64,000 nucleotides of DNA from Lepidostoma basale (Eukaryota; Arthropoda; Insecta; Trichoptera; Lepidostomatidae), in contig JAHDVF020000509.1 of the NCBI GenBank assembly GCA_022606425.2, forward strand, positions 806,001 through 870,000. Reading direction: 5' to 3'. This document shows, piece by piece, positions 20,375 through 31,578 of the stretch. The notes beneath the pieces were generated by a model. The model was not told where the DNA came from and ran no database searches. It worked only from the letters and a program-made list of their open reading frames with translations. Made by a program: the position numbers and the translations under genes. How positions within the stretch are numbered: position 1 is the stretch's first letter; each line of letters opens with the position of its first letter.

Positions 20375-20630
20375 TTTTTTCTTGAAAAAATTGGGTTTTT
20401 TTATTTAAAACTCTATATTAAATAACTATTATAAAACTAATACGTCTGTTTTCTAGTTTATTAAAATTTATGGGAATGAACATGTTTCACCTTCCTAAGG
20501 CATTATCAAATGATAATTAACATCTGACAATGTCTTCAAAAGGCGAAACATGTCATTCCCATTAACTTCAATTAAACTTCTAGAAACAGACGTTTTCATT
20601 CGTATTCATTTAATAATATTTTATAACAAT
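20375..20630. repeat. Foldback MITE, family A, well preserved
   Basis: The left arm has TACGTCTGTTTTCTAG, TTTATGGGAATGAACATG and CTAAGGCATTATCAAATG. The right arm has GACAATGTCTTCAAAAGGC, GAAACATGTCATTCCCATTA, CTTCTAGAAACAGACG and TTTTCATTCGTATT. The dyad is centred near 20512. It is the best copy here for defining the family's arms. Confidence 0.8.
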
Positions 20631-20854
20631 CCTCGAGGAGTTAAATATTCCGATTTGAATGATATATTTTTGTTAAGATTGAAAAATTACGTGTAATTCA
20701 TTATTCCCGTTATTAAACGTATAACTCAATTTTCTTCGTACGTGTTATTAATGAAACCCACCTTCCGTATGTAACTTGGGGTGTATATCATATTCAATAA
20801 ACGTGTTCCTTTCATATCTAAACGGTTTAATCTCAGTTAATATGCAGTTTATAT

Positions 20855-21020
20855 TCGCGCGGCAATTTTCCTCGTATATTATGACGTGGGAGGGAGGAGG
20901 ACGCCGTTTCCATGGTAACTTTTCCATGCCCTAGCAAAACTTCCCCCATCATGGAATACCAACGCGTCTAGACCCGCTAGCTTCCGAACTGATGGAAAAT
21001 TCTTCGATATTTAAACAAAC
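20855..21020. promoter_or_regulatory. GC-rich island with X-box-like and CRE-like sites
   Basis: GTTTCCATGGTAAC at 20916-20929 fits the RFX/DAF-19 X-box pattern RYYNYYATRRNRAC on both strands. TGACGTGG at 20882-20889 resembles an ATF/CREB or XBP1 site. CCATCATGG and ACGCGTCTAGACCCGCTAGC add to the GC-rich block. X-boxes mark promoters of ciliary genes in animals. No coding exon was found next to it, so a promoter or enhancer role is only inferred. Confidence 0.35.
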
Positions 21021-21114
21021 TTGGGTAAGTTTGAACTCCGGAAACAAAACAATTAACTAATATTTGTTCTATACTTTAAAAAATAAACATAAGCAACATC
21101 ATTTACTCTATCTG

Positions 21115-21510
21115 GACACACCTCTTTAGCTTTCTCCACATTCATAAAGCTTACGTCAATTCTTCCGATATTAAACATGGTCGCCCTTTAATATTTAATT
21201 AAATTGGTCATGCCATGTTTTCCTCGTGTTTTTTTACTACACTTGCGTCTAAAGGATCTTATCTCTACCGCATTTTTTCTACTCTCATTATTCTCCTGCT
21301 TATTTCATGCTTCGTTTAAATACAATACACGAGGGTTCGATCAAGAACTATATTGTGAACGGCCATTTTCGCAACACTTTGAGATCCCAACTTTTAAAGC
21401 TTTAATCACTTTGTTATCCGCACCAACCCTTCTTTCGACGCCACTGTCTATTCGGCCATTCGCTGTGAACATGCTATCTTTATACACAAATCCAGTTAAT
21501 ATTTCACAAA
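21115..21510 (-). mobile_element. UUCG-tail LINE fragment with RT region
   Basis: The minus strand gives SMFTANGRIDSGVERRVGAD, then NKVIKALK, a break, RKNAVEIRSFRRKC, and TRGKHGMTNLIKY. SFMNVEKAKEVCPD follows near the left end. YLGS.FT..GR.D.E..RRV.AGNKV is the linker after the RT palm domain, and NAVE(M)RS.RRMC belongs to the following C-terminal region. An internal deletion joins the two, and the 3' hairpin is absent. Confidence 0.7.
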
Positions 21511-21950
21511 ATAACAGTATTTAAAAAATCAACACAAAAAATATATTAAAAACAACCAATATGTGGTTTGGATACTGTAATAATTTGTTCTCTTATTCTT
21601 CCACTTATTTATTTATCCGCTGTCAACAATGTTTTTGTACGTCTGCTTCTGTGAAATTATTTTACATTAGCTGACTGATCGAACAAGATGTTGAATCAAT
21701 CGATCAGTGTATAACTAATGATTTTACTGTTGTATGTATTATCGTATATAGTATATGCTCGTAACTTGGTGAGTAGATACAACTCTTAACATATATAAAA
21801 AGTGAGATCCAAAAATTACTCACCTTCTCTTAGGATCTTAAAAGAAATGAGATTTTTAGCGATCCAGAAAAAAACATTTTGTAATGCACCGAAATTAACA
21901 CGTATTACACATTTTTTAAATTTTGATTGTTTTTTTTGTGTTTCATTTCA
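21511..21950. other. A+T-rich stretch, no gene seen
   Basis: GACTGATCGAACAAGATG and GAATCAATCGATCAGTGTA form a short dyad near 21672-21710. Nothing else was recognised. Confidence 0.45.
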
Positions 21951-21954
21951 TACT

Positions 21955-22125
21955 CGACGGTCAACGAGATGTTGGCAGGAGGCGAATCTCCTGGCTTCAC
22001 AACATAAGGGTCTAGACTGGCTTTAGGAGCATTGAGGAGCTGTTTCTAGCTGCCAGAGTCAGAGACGCCTACTCCCAAGTAAAAGTCAACGTCGGGAGGA
22101 CCTGACATGACACCAAAAGAAAAAT
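21955..22125 (+). mobile_element. LINE 3' tail (SVEELFRAARDRDAY family)
   Basis: ATGTTGGCAGGAGGCGAATC, CACAACATAAGGGTCTAGAC, GAGGAGCTGTTTCTAGCTG, CAGAGACGCCTACT and CGTCGGGAGGACCTGACATG match 38.64-38.81 kb, where the frame is readable. A third, shorter copy is at 26470-26595. Confidence 0.7.
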
Positions 22126-22164
22126 AATATAAAATTACACAATTTGATTTTTATTATTTATAGA

Positions 22165-22292
22165 AAAATGATGTAAAACTCTAAATGTCAAACTTAATAA
22201 TGCCTTATCAAGTTCAAATATTTCTTTTAAATTAGGTATACAATAAAACATTCAAAAATTAGCGTTTTCATTAGCATGTATAAATTATAGAT
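22165..22292. repeat. Foldback MITE family A, eroded
   Basis: GATGTAAAACTC, AATGCCTTATCAAG, AAAACATTCAAAAATTAGCG and TTTTCATTAGCATG keep the order of family A, with large losses. Confidence 0.45.
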
Positions 22293-22850
22293 ACATAATT
22301 ATGAGTATGTATTAATGAACAATAATTTCAAGCAAATTTTCAGTAATCACCAAGTGAAGATAATATTGATACACCTCATCTAAAAAGCTGATCATAAGTT
22401 TAAAAAAAATTGCAAATATTTTAATCAAATTAATTATGTCGTGAACTTACGCAATGATTTCCTAGGTAAAGCAATCCTCGTCGAAAACGTATGTTTGACC
22501 ACGCTTAAATTCGTTACCAGTATCTGATGTATTTAATGGCAGAGGATCTCCGTTAATACCATTAAATTACACTTTTATCGCTTACTCCGTATTCCCATCC
22601 AAAATCAAAAAACTAATCATTGAACGATACTGCACTTTTTCCATTTGATTGAAAACCACGTTACACTGCTGTCGAAGATACTCGTATGGTTGTCGAACAT
22701 AAACTAACCTATAAATCAGTGTCAAATTTGTTTTCGGCATCGTTTAACAGATGGCACCACACGATGATAATAGCAACCTGCCTTGACAACGCCATCTGTC
22801 GTCATACACGGGTACTTATTATACCTTAAAAAATGATTATTAGATACTTT
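22293..22850. other. A+T-rich stretch, no gene seen
   Basis: Nothing was recognised. One TACTCGTA lies at 22679. Confidence 0.45.
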
Positions 22851-23385
22851 CACTACTAAATATATAAATGACAGCGAAAATGGCCGTTGACAGTGGACTT
22901 TTTGTTCCAATCCTTGCGTATGGAAGCAAATCGTGGAATTAGGAGAAGAAGGGTGTGAACAGAATAAATGCGGCAAAGATGAGATACCTTAGACGCATGT
23001 GTGGTAAAACTATGTATGATATAATTTCAAATGGTGATATTGGAAAGGGATATAGAGCGGAATAACGTAATATAAACAATATCATGAAAGGATTACTGCG
23101 TTGGTTTGGACCTGGAACGCATTTATAAAAAATAAAGAAAGTATACGTTAACAATGTGAATGGATTGCGGAGTCAAGGAAAACACGGCATGACTAAATTA
23201 ATCAAATTTTAAAGGTTGCCCATGTAAGAAGTCGGAAGAATTGAGGTACGTGTATTACTCACTGTTTGAATGTGTAAGAAGCTATAGAGGTGTGTCGGGA
23301 TATATAATAATAGTGTGGTATTCCATTTGCTCTACTTATCCATTCGGAGAAACAGTGTTATAGTTTGTTTGTTCATCTCTTATCT
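22850..23385 (+). mobile_element. UUCG-tail LINE fragment, RT C-terminal region
   Basis: It is readable through shifts as VPILAYGSKSWN, VNRINAAKMRYLRRMCGKTM, YDIISNGDI, MKGLLRWFGPGT, KKVYVNNVNGLRSQGKH and GMTKLIKF. The tail is TGCTCTACTTATCCATTCGG, with AGAAACAGTG. LxYG(S/C)(E/K)(T/S)W marks the end of the RT thumb region in this class. Many stops are present. It is one of the longer copies of the family. Confidence 0.75.
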
Positions 23386-23890
23386 ATTAAGCCCTAAAAC
23401 TTTTAGAGCTTACCTCTTATTTATGCAACTAACTCTTCTGTTTGACATTTACAAAGACCATTAATTACTATGCATGTATCATTATTTTTTTTACTTAAAT
23501 CGTGATATCCACACATTCATTATTCGTCACGACAAGAACTCGTTTTCGCATATGTTTATGGTTCTATAATAACTTCAACTGCTTGCTTTTTTATGTCGTG
23601 AATCGAATTCTTTATACGTGTGTCAGGTGCAAAAAAAACGGGACAAACTCAATCTAGAATATTCAATTTGAGTGGCCGCAGGAGAATATTCTATAAATAA
23701 TTATGCAAGAATGCTGCCGAAAATTAATGTTGTCTAAAAAAGCACGTCCACACTTAAAGTGCAGACGGACAAAGCGGTAAAATGGACTTGACTCAAACTC
23801 AAAGTAATTACACAACATATTTATAAACATCAATATCGAAATAAGAGCAGATACTGTCAGAACCAAACATATTATTAGAGTAGCAGAAAT
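23386..23890. other. A+T-rich stretch, no gene seen
   Basis: Nothing was recognised. Confidence 0.45.
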
Positions 23891-23895
23891 GAAAA

Positions 23896-24186
23896 AAAAT
23901 GCGTCATATCCTTAGAGATAGGATACCCAACGAAGAGACTCGCAGATCCTGCAAAATTGATGACATTGTGAGATGGAGTAAGCAGGGAAAACGATTCTGG
24001 GGGGACCACATCGAGAAGATTAACCCAGCGAAGATTCCTAAGATCGTGATGCATGAGACTCCAGAGGACCGTCGACCACCAAAGAAATCGAGAGAAAGCT
24101 GGCCGTCTTCATCACCGGACGAAATTTGATATCCTGTATAAACAGATCGCAAGATATACAACAAAGGGAAGAAGAAGAAGAAGAAA
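23896..24186 (+). mobile_element. LINE 3' coding end with GAA tail
   Basis: The open frame 23899-24129 (76 codons) has RDRIPNEETRRSCKIDDIVR, W(G)DHIEKI, and RRPPKKSRESWPSSSPDE. This layout (RDRI.N.E.R....V.DIV.W, then the GHI.R block, then GRP.KRW..SW) is the C-terminal end of an RTE-like LINE. GGGAAGAAGAAGAAGAAG follows. Related ends are at 19195, 36365 and 44183. Confidence 0.75.
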
Positions 24187-24469
24187 GCAAAATTCTTCCA
24201 ATTTTTCCGAAAGAAATATTTGAAAGATGTATGGATATTTTATTTATAAATAAAAACACTGCATTTCCACCTTTAATTTTTTCCATGTTTCGAAGATTTT
24301 ATTATTAAAACCCTAATCGGAAAAACGATTCAAACGACATAAATTTTTATGACGTTCTCCGCGTGGTGAAAGTATTATGTCTTCTAATCTATTCGAGAAA
24401 AATAAACACGTGTGTTGAAAAAACGTGGTAATTATTTTTCTTAAATCATTATTTTAGATTTCCACAGTA

Positions 24470-24550
24470 TCACAAGCGAGAAAAATATGTCAGGACAGAA
24501 CAATTCTGCCTACTCCTCCAGGGAGACGGTGTCATGGTTAGTAAGCGTTT
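24470..24550 (+). mobile_element. UUCG-tail LINE 3' tail
   Basis: AAATATGTCAGGACAGAAC, TTCTGCCTACTCCTCC, AGGGAGACGGTGTCATGG and TTAGTAAG match the family's last 75 nt. The hairpin is weakened in this copy. Confidence 0.7.
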
Positions 24551-25000
24551 AAAGAATTTATTATTATTATTGATTACATAACATTCGAATTTCAAATATC
24601 GCGTATTAAATACATAAGATCCAAGCATTTTTTTAAAGTTTACATTACAAAACGGCATATATCCGCCTTTCGCTTCGTCTATAAGTTATTAAATTTATCC
24701 TTTCTACTCGCGTCCAGACAATTTATAAAGGTGATTGGATTTGTATTGTAAATAATGTATTTGCATACTAGTCACATTGACCGTTTATTAGTCACCCACG
24801 GGGGTAATTTGGTTACATTATCGCGAAGACACGACGCTCGTTTTTTTAGGTGCCTTATAATTTAAAATTTAAGAGTCGTAAATAAAACTGCTACTGTTAT
24901 GTGTTCACCTTTTATAAATCATCCAACGAAATTATTATAAATCGATAACAAATAAATTTGCTATTTTGAGCTTGAAGGAATTCCATATTATATATTATGT
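24551..25000. other. A+T-rich stretch, no gene seen
   Basis: Nothing was recognised. Confidence 0.45.
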
Positions 25001-25060
25001 TGTAACACCTGATGATGTCAACATACGTAGAGGAAACAGCTGTCGCGTAAAATAAAAATA
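25001..25060 (+). repeat. Hammerhead-like motif repeat, copy 1
   Basis: TGTAACAC, CTGATGA, TGTCAACATACGTAGAG, GAAAC, AGCT, GTC, GCGTAA. The order CUGANGA, hairpin, GAAAC, short loop, GUC is that of a type I hammerhead ribozyme with a 2-bp stem III. An extra U follows CUGAUGA. The inner hairpin is partly broken in this copy. Other copies are at 26025 (minus), 31751 (plus), 41871 (minus) and a remnant at 1201 (minus). Confidence 0.5.
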
Positions 25061-26024
25061 CAATTGTGATACATAAAACAAAGTTTTTTAATTTAACAGT
25101 TTATCATGTTAAAGTATTATAGTGTTTCGACCAAAATAATGGACTATTTAAAAATTATGTATTTTATTCTTAATTCTATTGTCTATATATTGATTTTATA
25201 TTTATATACCATTCATAACTTATGCGAAAACGTTTTTCAAAATCTCTTCATGAACTTATCAAAAATTGTATCATCAAGCTTTAACTTCCATAGACACTTA
25301 TATATTAAAATAAGGAATATGATTAAATCTTTTACAATACTTTTGATATTTTATCATGATGATCTATACCAAATGAAAATGAAAATTTGTTATGGATGCG
25401 AATTGGTCATTAATTTATACATTCTGATTTAAAACAAAAATATCTACGTGGAACAAAGTTGTATGTACTATATTTTATAATAATGAAATGAGGAAAATAT
25501 TATTTTGACAATCAGTAGCTGTCAATTTGTATATTCCCTTAATTGATCGTAAATATTGTATAATATATAAGAAAAAAATAATATCAAAGAAAAGTTTTCA
25601 TTTTGTCACCGTATCATAAACAATAAATTATTATGTTCAATAATTTTCATTCAAACTGTTAATATGTTTCCTGGGAACATTATTATGGATTTGATTAACA
25701 ATCGAGTGATAGAAAAATTAGCACGATTATGTTCCTAAAGATCATCTACGGGCAATGATCTCAAATCGAGAATTCCATATAAGAACCACAATGAAATACC
25801 TGCTTTTTATGAATGCTGTGTTAATATATACATGTATATGACTATCTTTTTAACTATTAGTTTCCTTTCAAACATTTAAATTGGTTCGTAATATTATTTT
25901 TAATGACTTTCTTTCAAACAGAAATATAATTATATTCTTATGGATTATATTCTTATATTCTTATGGTTAATGGATTCGAACTGTTAAAATACAAAACACT
26001 GTATATGGTACTTCAATTTTTTTT
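25061..26024. other. A+T-rich stretch, no gene seen
   Basis: A 108-codon low-complexity frame (25106-25432, rich in I, Y, L and N) reflects A+T content and has no recognisable domain. A short direct repeat of TTATGGATTATATTC lies at about 25934-25965. Confidence 0.5.
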
Positions 26025-26072
26025 CGCAACATCTGTTTTGTCAACCTATGTTGACATCTTTAGGTGTTACAA
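26025..26072 (-). repeat. Hammerhead-like motif repeat, copy 2
   Basis: On the minus strand it reads TGTAACAC, CTAAAGA, TGTCAACATAGGTTGAC, AAAAC, AGAT, GTT, GCG. The inner stem is GTCAA/TTGAC, where the consensus has GCCAA/TTGGC. That is a paired change that keeps the helix. Confidence 0.5.
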
Positions 26073-26469
26073 TATTTTTATCAGCATGTGTACATTTACA
26101 ACTTACTTCAATTATAAAGTTTCTTAATTAAAAAATATATAAAGATGTTACGAATGAGATGGCAGTTCATTTTGAATTTATTGTGTATTCAATGTGATAT
26201 TAAAGAGTCTGAGTATAATTAAAAATACTTGAAACAAAAAATATTGGGGGAAATACAAAAGTGCTGTGCTACCAAAAGTATTCTTTAATGTATTAAAATA
26301 TGAATAAACAATACTAAGTGTTAATGTAAATATGGTAGAAATGTAGAGTTTTTTTTTTAATTCTTCAGTCATCGACACACTAGTAAATATTCCAATGGCG
26401 TATAATTTTTTATTTATAACTGATGTAATTGGTTTTGGTTACGATTTTAAATGTCTAAAATAACTGAAA

Positions 26470-26597
26470 GATGAGGTGTCAGGTGGCGAATCTTCTGGCT
26501 CTACAGCATAAGGGACTGGAGAGGCATAAAAAACGTTTCGGAACTGTTTCGAAGAAGACCTGATATGACATCGAAAGAAGAAGAAGATTTACTTCCG
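26470..26597 (+). mobile_element. LINE 3' tail (SVEELFRAARDRDAY family), short
   Basis: GGTGGCGAATCTTCTGGCTC, ACAGCATAAGGGACTGGAG, GGAACTGTTTCGA and GACCTGATATGACATCG, followed by AAAGAAGAAGAAG. It has internal deletions relative to 38.64-38.81 kb. Confidence 0.65.
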
Positions 26598-26599
26598 TA

Positions 26600-27528
26600 T
26601 ATATTGTAATATGTTTGTGTATTGTTAAGATATTTTTAAATTAGTTCAATATTATATTTACATCAACACTGCTTGCACATAAATTACAGACGCTGTGAAA
26701 TAAAAACCAATCTCCGTATATGGTGGAACAAACATTATGTTGTAAGTAACGCGACGAACTTTCATAAATATTACAGGGCATTTTCGATTCGATTTGAAAT
26801 CATCTTCAGAAAAAACATAAAAATTGATATACAGGGGCCCAAAACAGATTCATTTAAAAATATTTTATTTTCTACAAATTATTTAAAACTTGAAAACATG
26901 AGAATGTATAATATTGAAGTATATTAAAATGTATATGTATAATTAAGTGCTAGTGAAGCTTCAAACACCCAAAATTTAAATAATAAAGGTTAACCAAATA
27001 CCAAAACGTGTCTTTTAATAATATGATTTTTTATCATTCTATTTTTTAAACGTGTACATTGTAGAAGTAAGAGAAACATCCAAAGAGTGTAAGTGTTGTA
27101 AAATTAATGTGATCACAACCAAAACTTGTAATTATATCATATTAATTATCTTCGTTCAGTTAATAATCTAAAATTAGTCTAAAATTCACGACTTTAGAAT
27201 GTTAACTAAGTTATTTTTCCTTTTCTTTTTTCCAACAAATATTATGCACATAATCTCATTGTAACAATTAATGTATTACACGTATAACACAGAATACCCT
27301 TTTGTACACAGAATACCCAGAACATCAAAAGAAATAAATAATAATAAAAATCGTTGTGAAAATACAATACTTTATTTTAAATTATTCAAATGTAAATCCA
27401 AAACACAGAGGGAATGCTATTATGAAAATAATCATAAATCTAATATAGTAATAAATGTTTATTTCATTTAACTATAATAGTACCGTTCATCCTGTATATG
27501 AAGTTGTGAAATCAGAGTTCGCATTTCG
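26600..27528. other. A+T-rich stretch, no gene seen
   Basis: Open frames at 26673-26927 and 27271-27471 are low-complexity and carry no domain I know. Confidence 0.45.
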
Positions 27529-27529
27529 A

Positions 27530-27760
27530 TACTTATTACCGATGCGATTTCTATTCAGTCTCCACGAACCTTCCATTGAATGGTCTGCTGGAAGCTCCAG
27601 TAGCAGTCTGATATCGGAATCTACTTTCCCTTTGTGTAGCCCTCTCCGATTTCATCTAAGGTGCCTGGTACCGGGGCACACCAGCATCGCAGACCGATTT
27701 GATTGGAAATGTCTGGCATGCATATTGATCTCCAAAAACGAAAACTCAGACATCGTTCAA
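27530..27760 (+). pseudogene. Possible retrotransposon RNase H relic
   Basis: Within the open frame 27455-27880, a GC-richer block includes LRCLVPGHTSIADRF, reminiscent of the WVPGH.GI.GNE.AD.LA motif of LINE RNase H domains. The rest of the frame is not alignable by eye. It could equally be unrelated unique sequence. Confidence 0.25.
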
Positions 27761-27805
27761 TTTCATTTTACAAATTTACTTTCAAATTATTATTTTGTTC
27801 AATCG

Positions 27806-28030
27806 CTCTTTACATCATTACAGCGCAAGCCAAATCGATGTAAAAGGTATAGCTATCATTTTGATTCTCAAGACATGTGATAGGTAGCTAACCTATTGCC
27901 ATTTTATTGTCCCGTGAATTCTGCACTAAACCAACGACAGTGTGACAATCACAATGCCATCGCCGGGAATCGAACCCGGGACCTTTGGGGTGGCATTCAA
28001 AGCACTTACGACTCGTCTACGAAGGTCGTT
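27806..28030 (-). repeat. tRNA-derived SINE, near-complete
   Basis: The minus strand starts AACGACCTTCGTAGACGAGT, has box B GGTTCGATTCC (27966-27976), then GATGGCATTGTGATTGTC, ACACTGTCGTTGG, GGGACAATAAAATGGC, TAGCTACCTATCACATGTC and ends TGTAATGATGTAAAGAGC. It matches the copies at 5086 and 15553. Box A is partly altered. Confidence 0.8.
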
Positions 28031-30540
28031 AAAATATCATAAGTTGATTTAAATCATAACACTATATAACTCAACATTTATTTACAATATAAAATAATGA
28101 CGACATTTCATTTTTCTTTTTTAATTTAGTAAAAAAATAGTATATAATAAAAATAAAAATAAAAACGAATATACAAGTTAGGTTTTTATTTGCAGTTTTC
28201 AGCTATCAGATTATTTATTCATCCAAGGTACAAAGGGAGATTGTTACAAGATTCATGGGCCATTTATTGCATCCCCGAAATTTGTCCTAGAGCAGCATTT
28301 CAACTAATCTACCTATTGCAGTAAGGGTTCGTAGAGCGAAGTGTGGATCTCCTTGAATTTAGGCTGTCTTCTTTAGCCAGCTCCAATATTCAAAGATACC
28401 AGTTTTATTATATTCCCTCATGAAAGGATTAAAATATTGAAAAAATATATATATATAAGAACTCATTATGGAGCGAAAAAATTTGAGTTTCCCATTTTGA
28501 AATGTGTAGTGATTACACAACACCCTAGCGCACGTTTTTCACATAATAATGAAGGCTTAACATTTAGAGATTTCATGAAACCTTATAATTTGTCAGTTTT
28601 ATTTCACCCACCAGATATATATAATAATATATATATATATATTCATTACTCAAGTAAAATTAATCTCTTTTTGTCAGCCTCGGGGGCTGCAGCGACTTAC
28701 GCTTGGAGCAACTCTGAATAACTCTTCTGCCATTTAATTGGTATAAATTCCGTCTCGGAGTGATCAACAGTAGTTAGCCTGACGGGGAACATTACTTCCT
28801 ATTAGCGGTGCTACACAACTTTGGCGCTTTGCATAATAAATGCACGACTCTGGATAATAGGGCTCGTATTTAACAGAAGATTCATGATTTTCCGAATATT
28901 TTCTCTAACACCAAAAGTAATCCAAAAAACTTAGATTTCTAACTAATACAACTTTTAAAATTTTATGAATTTGGTCATGGTATGTTTTTCTGTGTATTTC
29001 TCGACTCCGTACTTCATTCACGTCGTAAACGTATAGTTTACGATGGGAATGGAATAAGGAGAAACATTATTAATTTATGCATGAGTTCTATGTGTCCAAA
29101 CCTAGACAATAATCGTTTAATAATTTTGTGTATTACACTTTCTTTCGTTCTACTTTTTTTCTTCATAATATATTAGCATTTAAAATTCTGTCATACATCG
29201 TTTAACCACACGGATAGTAGATTGTTTTACTGCGATACTGAGGTTTAATAATCCCGATAAAATCATATTTTATAATACTCGTATATTAGTTGTAATGTTG
29301 CTCTTATTAAAACTGAGCACTTGGCTTTTTTAAACTTATCAGTATAAATTCGAAATTCTTTCAAGGAAGAATAAAAAGAAGCGAACAAACAATCTCTAGG
29401 AAAAATAAATAAAACAAAACTGTAAGTTTAATGGAAAAGTTCCATTCGAGCCTGTTTTAAAGTTCCAAATTAGCTCTCCACTTGGCGGGGCAAGTTCAAC
29501 AAGGACAGAAAATTCAGTTTTAGGCCTTTGTATTACATATTTATTAAGAGCACTTAAGGTTTATTTCATTACAAAAATAACAAAACACGCGCGGAAACAT
29601 GAGATAAGTGCTATAAACATATGTTGGTAAATATAAACTAAAAAACTATTTATAAAAGTCAATGGCTCAGTATTGGATGTCAAATTTCAAATAACCATTA
29701 AACCTACAGAAAAACAATTAAAAAAACATTTTGAACATTCTTATTTTATTTACTTAAAGAGCCGATGTCGTTCACTGATGAACATAAGCCTATCCCATAC
29801 TTCTCCACATATTATTGTCTTCTGGGGGGTCTCCCTCTGCTTCTTCTGTTCTCGCGAGGTCTTTTTAAGCATACATGATTTTTAAAATAAATATAATAAA
29901 ACTGTACAAATATTTTTTAGCCTATCCTCAATGATGCTCTATACATATTAATTCGAGTATCTCTGTTATTATAATAAAAACTGAGTTCAGTTTTTCTGTA
30001 TTGCTCCGTTAGTTACTAGTACTAGTAAAATGTTTCGTCATAGCAAAAGTTGTACCCGTTAGTATAAAATCAATGTAGTTTTTCATATTTACTAACCTAC
30101 AGTTCGGAAATTATTCAAACAACGCGAAAATATTTAGTAATTTTATAAACAATATCGTATAGTGGTGAGATACTAGTTTTGAAATAGATTAAAAAAACTA
30201 GATCAACGCCTAATTAAATTATGTCGATGAGAACTGCTGAAAAAGACAAGATATTTAAGAGCTTCAATCAATTGTTTAAAAAGCAATTTATAGAATAGAT
30301 TTATAATAATAACGTGTAATGGTAAACCAATGTTTTTACAATAATTAACAAACGATAATCGAAGCCAATTTGAGTGGGGTGTATATAGAACCTGCTGAAA
30401 AAGTTAATTAAAAGTTCAAATCAATTGTTAAATTTCACCTTACAGCACTCTCCGTTGCACATTACACATTTAACAACGATGTTGACCATCACGACACACC
30501 CAACTCAACAAACTGCACATTTCCAAAGCAAACACAAAAA
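28031..30540. other. A+T-rich stretch, no gene seen
   Basis: It contains (AT)n runs at about 28445 and 28616-28642, and TACTCGTA at 29276. Moderately GC-rich patches at 28230-28390 and 28670-28800 have no convincing exon. A frame at 28437-28721 is mostly simple sequence. Confidence 0.45.
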
Positions 30541-30632
30541 ATATGGCTCATCTCTACGTCTCATATAAATGTCTCATCTAGATGTCTGATATCTGTGTCT
30601 CATACCAATATTTAATCTCTTGATCTCACATT
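30541..30632 (-). repeat. GAGACAT/GAGAT tract, inverted relative to 9 kb
   Basis: GGCTCATCTCTACGTCTCAT, ATGTCTCATCTAGATGTC, GTGTCTCATACC and CTCTTGATCTCAC are the reverse complement style of the purine tract at 8970-9130 and 9410-9482. Confidence 0.5.
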
Positions 30633-30814
30633 GGAAATTGCATGAAAAGGTTTAGCCGTTGATTTAAATCGTTAGTGTTGGTTTATTTAATTAATAATAA
30701 AAAAATATTTACGGTCGTTGATAGTAAGTAAATTGTCATAATTACTCGTAAGTAAACCTCAATCCACTTTTCTCGTAGGGGTATAAACAAATAGGAAATT
30801 TTTTTTTGTACATA

Positions 30815-30900
30815 TGTGCATGACAATATGTATGAATGTTGAGAAGTCAAGGAAAGTATGTCAGGAAAGAACAGTGTGGCGGTTCAATCGTAGATTTTTT
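30815..30900 (+). mobile_element. UUCG-tail LINE fragment
   Basis: GTGCATGACAATATGTATG, AATGTTGAGAAGTCAAGG, AAAGTATGTCAGGAAAGA and CAGTGTGGCGGTTCAAT correspond to the MTRCMNVE / ICQERKVW segment. The 3' hairpin is missing. Confidence 0.65.
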
Positions 30901-31181
30901 TTCATATTTACAATGAATGTATTGTGTAATTTTAAAACACCTTGTACAGCAATAGTTTCAGTATGTGAAGCGCACACTTGCAACGTTATTGAATAGCACT
31001 CTCAATGATCAATATTGCAGCGTTTTCCTCCGAGTACCTTCTCGTTTCTCCCCCGACTCGTAGGACCCGATGCCTGACACTGGTTTACGACCGCAAAAAG
31101 AGAAGAACCGAATCCACAATGTATTCTTTCATTTGGTTGGCGACATATTTAATTGGATTGCGGTTTCTCCGCTCTACGTGT

Positions 31182-31578
31182 ACTTCTTGCACTTTTTGAG
31201 TGATTGCTCGGACCTGCGGTTCTTTTATACCAAAAATCTATTAATACACACGTTTGTCACATAATTGTAATGCAAAATTGTATATTTCAAATAAAAATGA
31301 AAAAAAAAAAACTAACTAACTAACCATCACGCCGTCTCCCCGAAGGGGTAGGCAGAAAGAATGGACTGCCACACTTTTCTTTCCTGACATATTTTTCTCG
31401 CTTCCTCAACATTCATACATCGTGTCATGCACGCGCGTCGATTTCTCTGACTCCTCACATGGCCGACATTCAATATTTGATTTATTTGATCGTGCCACGT
31501 TTTCCTTGGTCTTCCTCTATTTCTGGTTCCATTTACATCGTTAACATATAATATTTTTACCATTTCTTTTTTTACCAT
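31182..31578 (-). mobile_element. UUCG-tail LINE copy plus 3' flank, inverted twin of 37.69 kb
   Basis: The minus-strand frame 31327-31578 encodes VKILYVNDVNGTRNRGRPRK, the TWHDQINQILNVGHVRS block, CMNVEEARKICQERKVWQS and SAYPFGETA. The terminal hairpin CCCCTTCGGGG, GACGGCGTGATGG, (TTAG)n and a T run follow. Unusually, the similarity to the plus-strand twin continues about 120 bp past the LINE tail (31182-31304) into a TATA-box region. The arms (about 390 bp each) form an inverted pair roughly 6.1 kb apart. Confidence 0.85.
31201..31229 (-). promoter_or_regulatory. TATA box and initiator-like site, left twin
   Basis: On the minus strand TATAAAAG (31229-31222) is followed by an ATCACTC initiator-like site whose A lies 28 nt downstream at 31201. 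This is close to standard insect core-promoter spacing. The same arrangement is present at 38024-38052. Confidence 0.4.

Noticed and set aside
25001..25060. A confirmed hammerhead ribozyme
   Set aside because: The extra U after CUGAUGA and imperfect stem I mean it can only be called hammerhead-like without folding or cleavage data.
25106..25432. A 108-codon plus-strand gene
   Set aside because: Low-complexity I/Y/L/N-rich translation of A+T-rich DNA.
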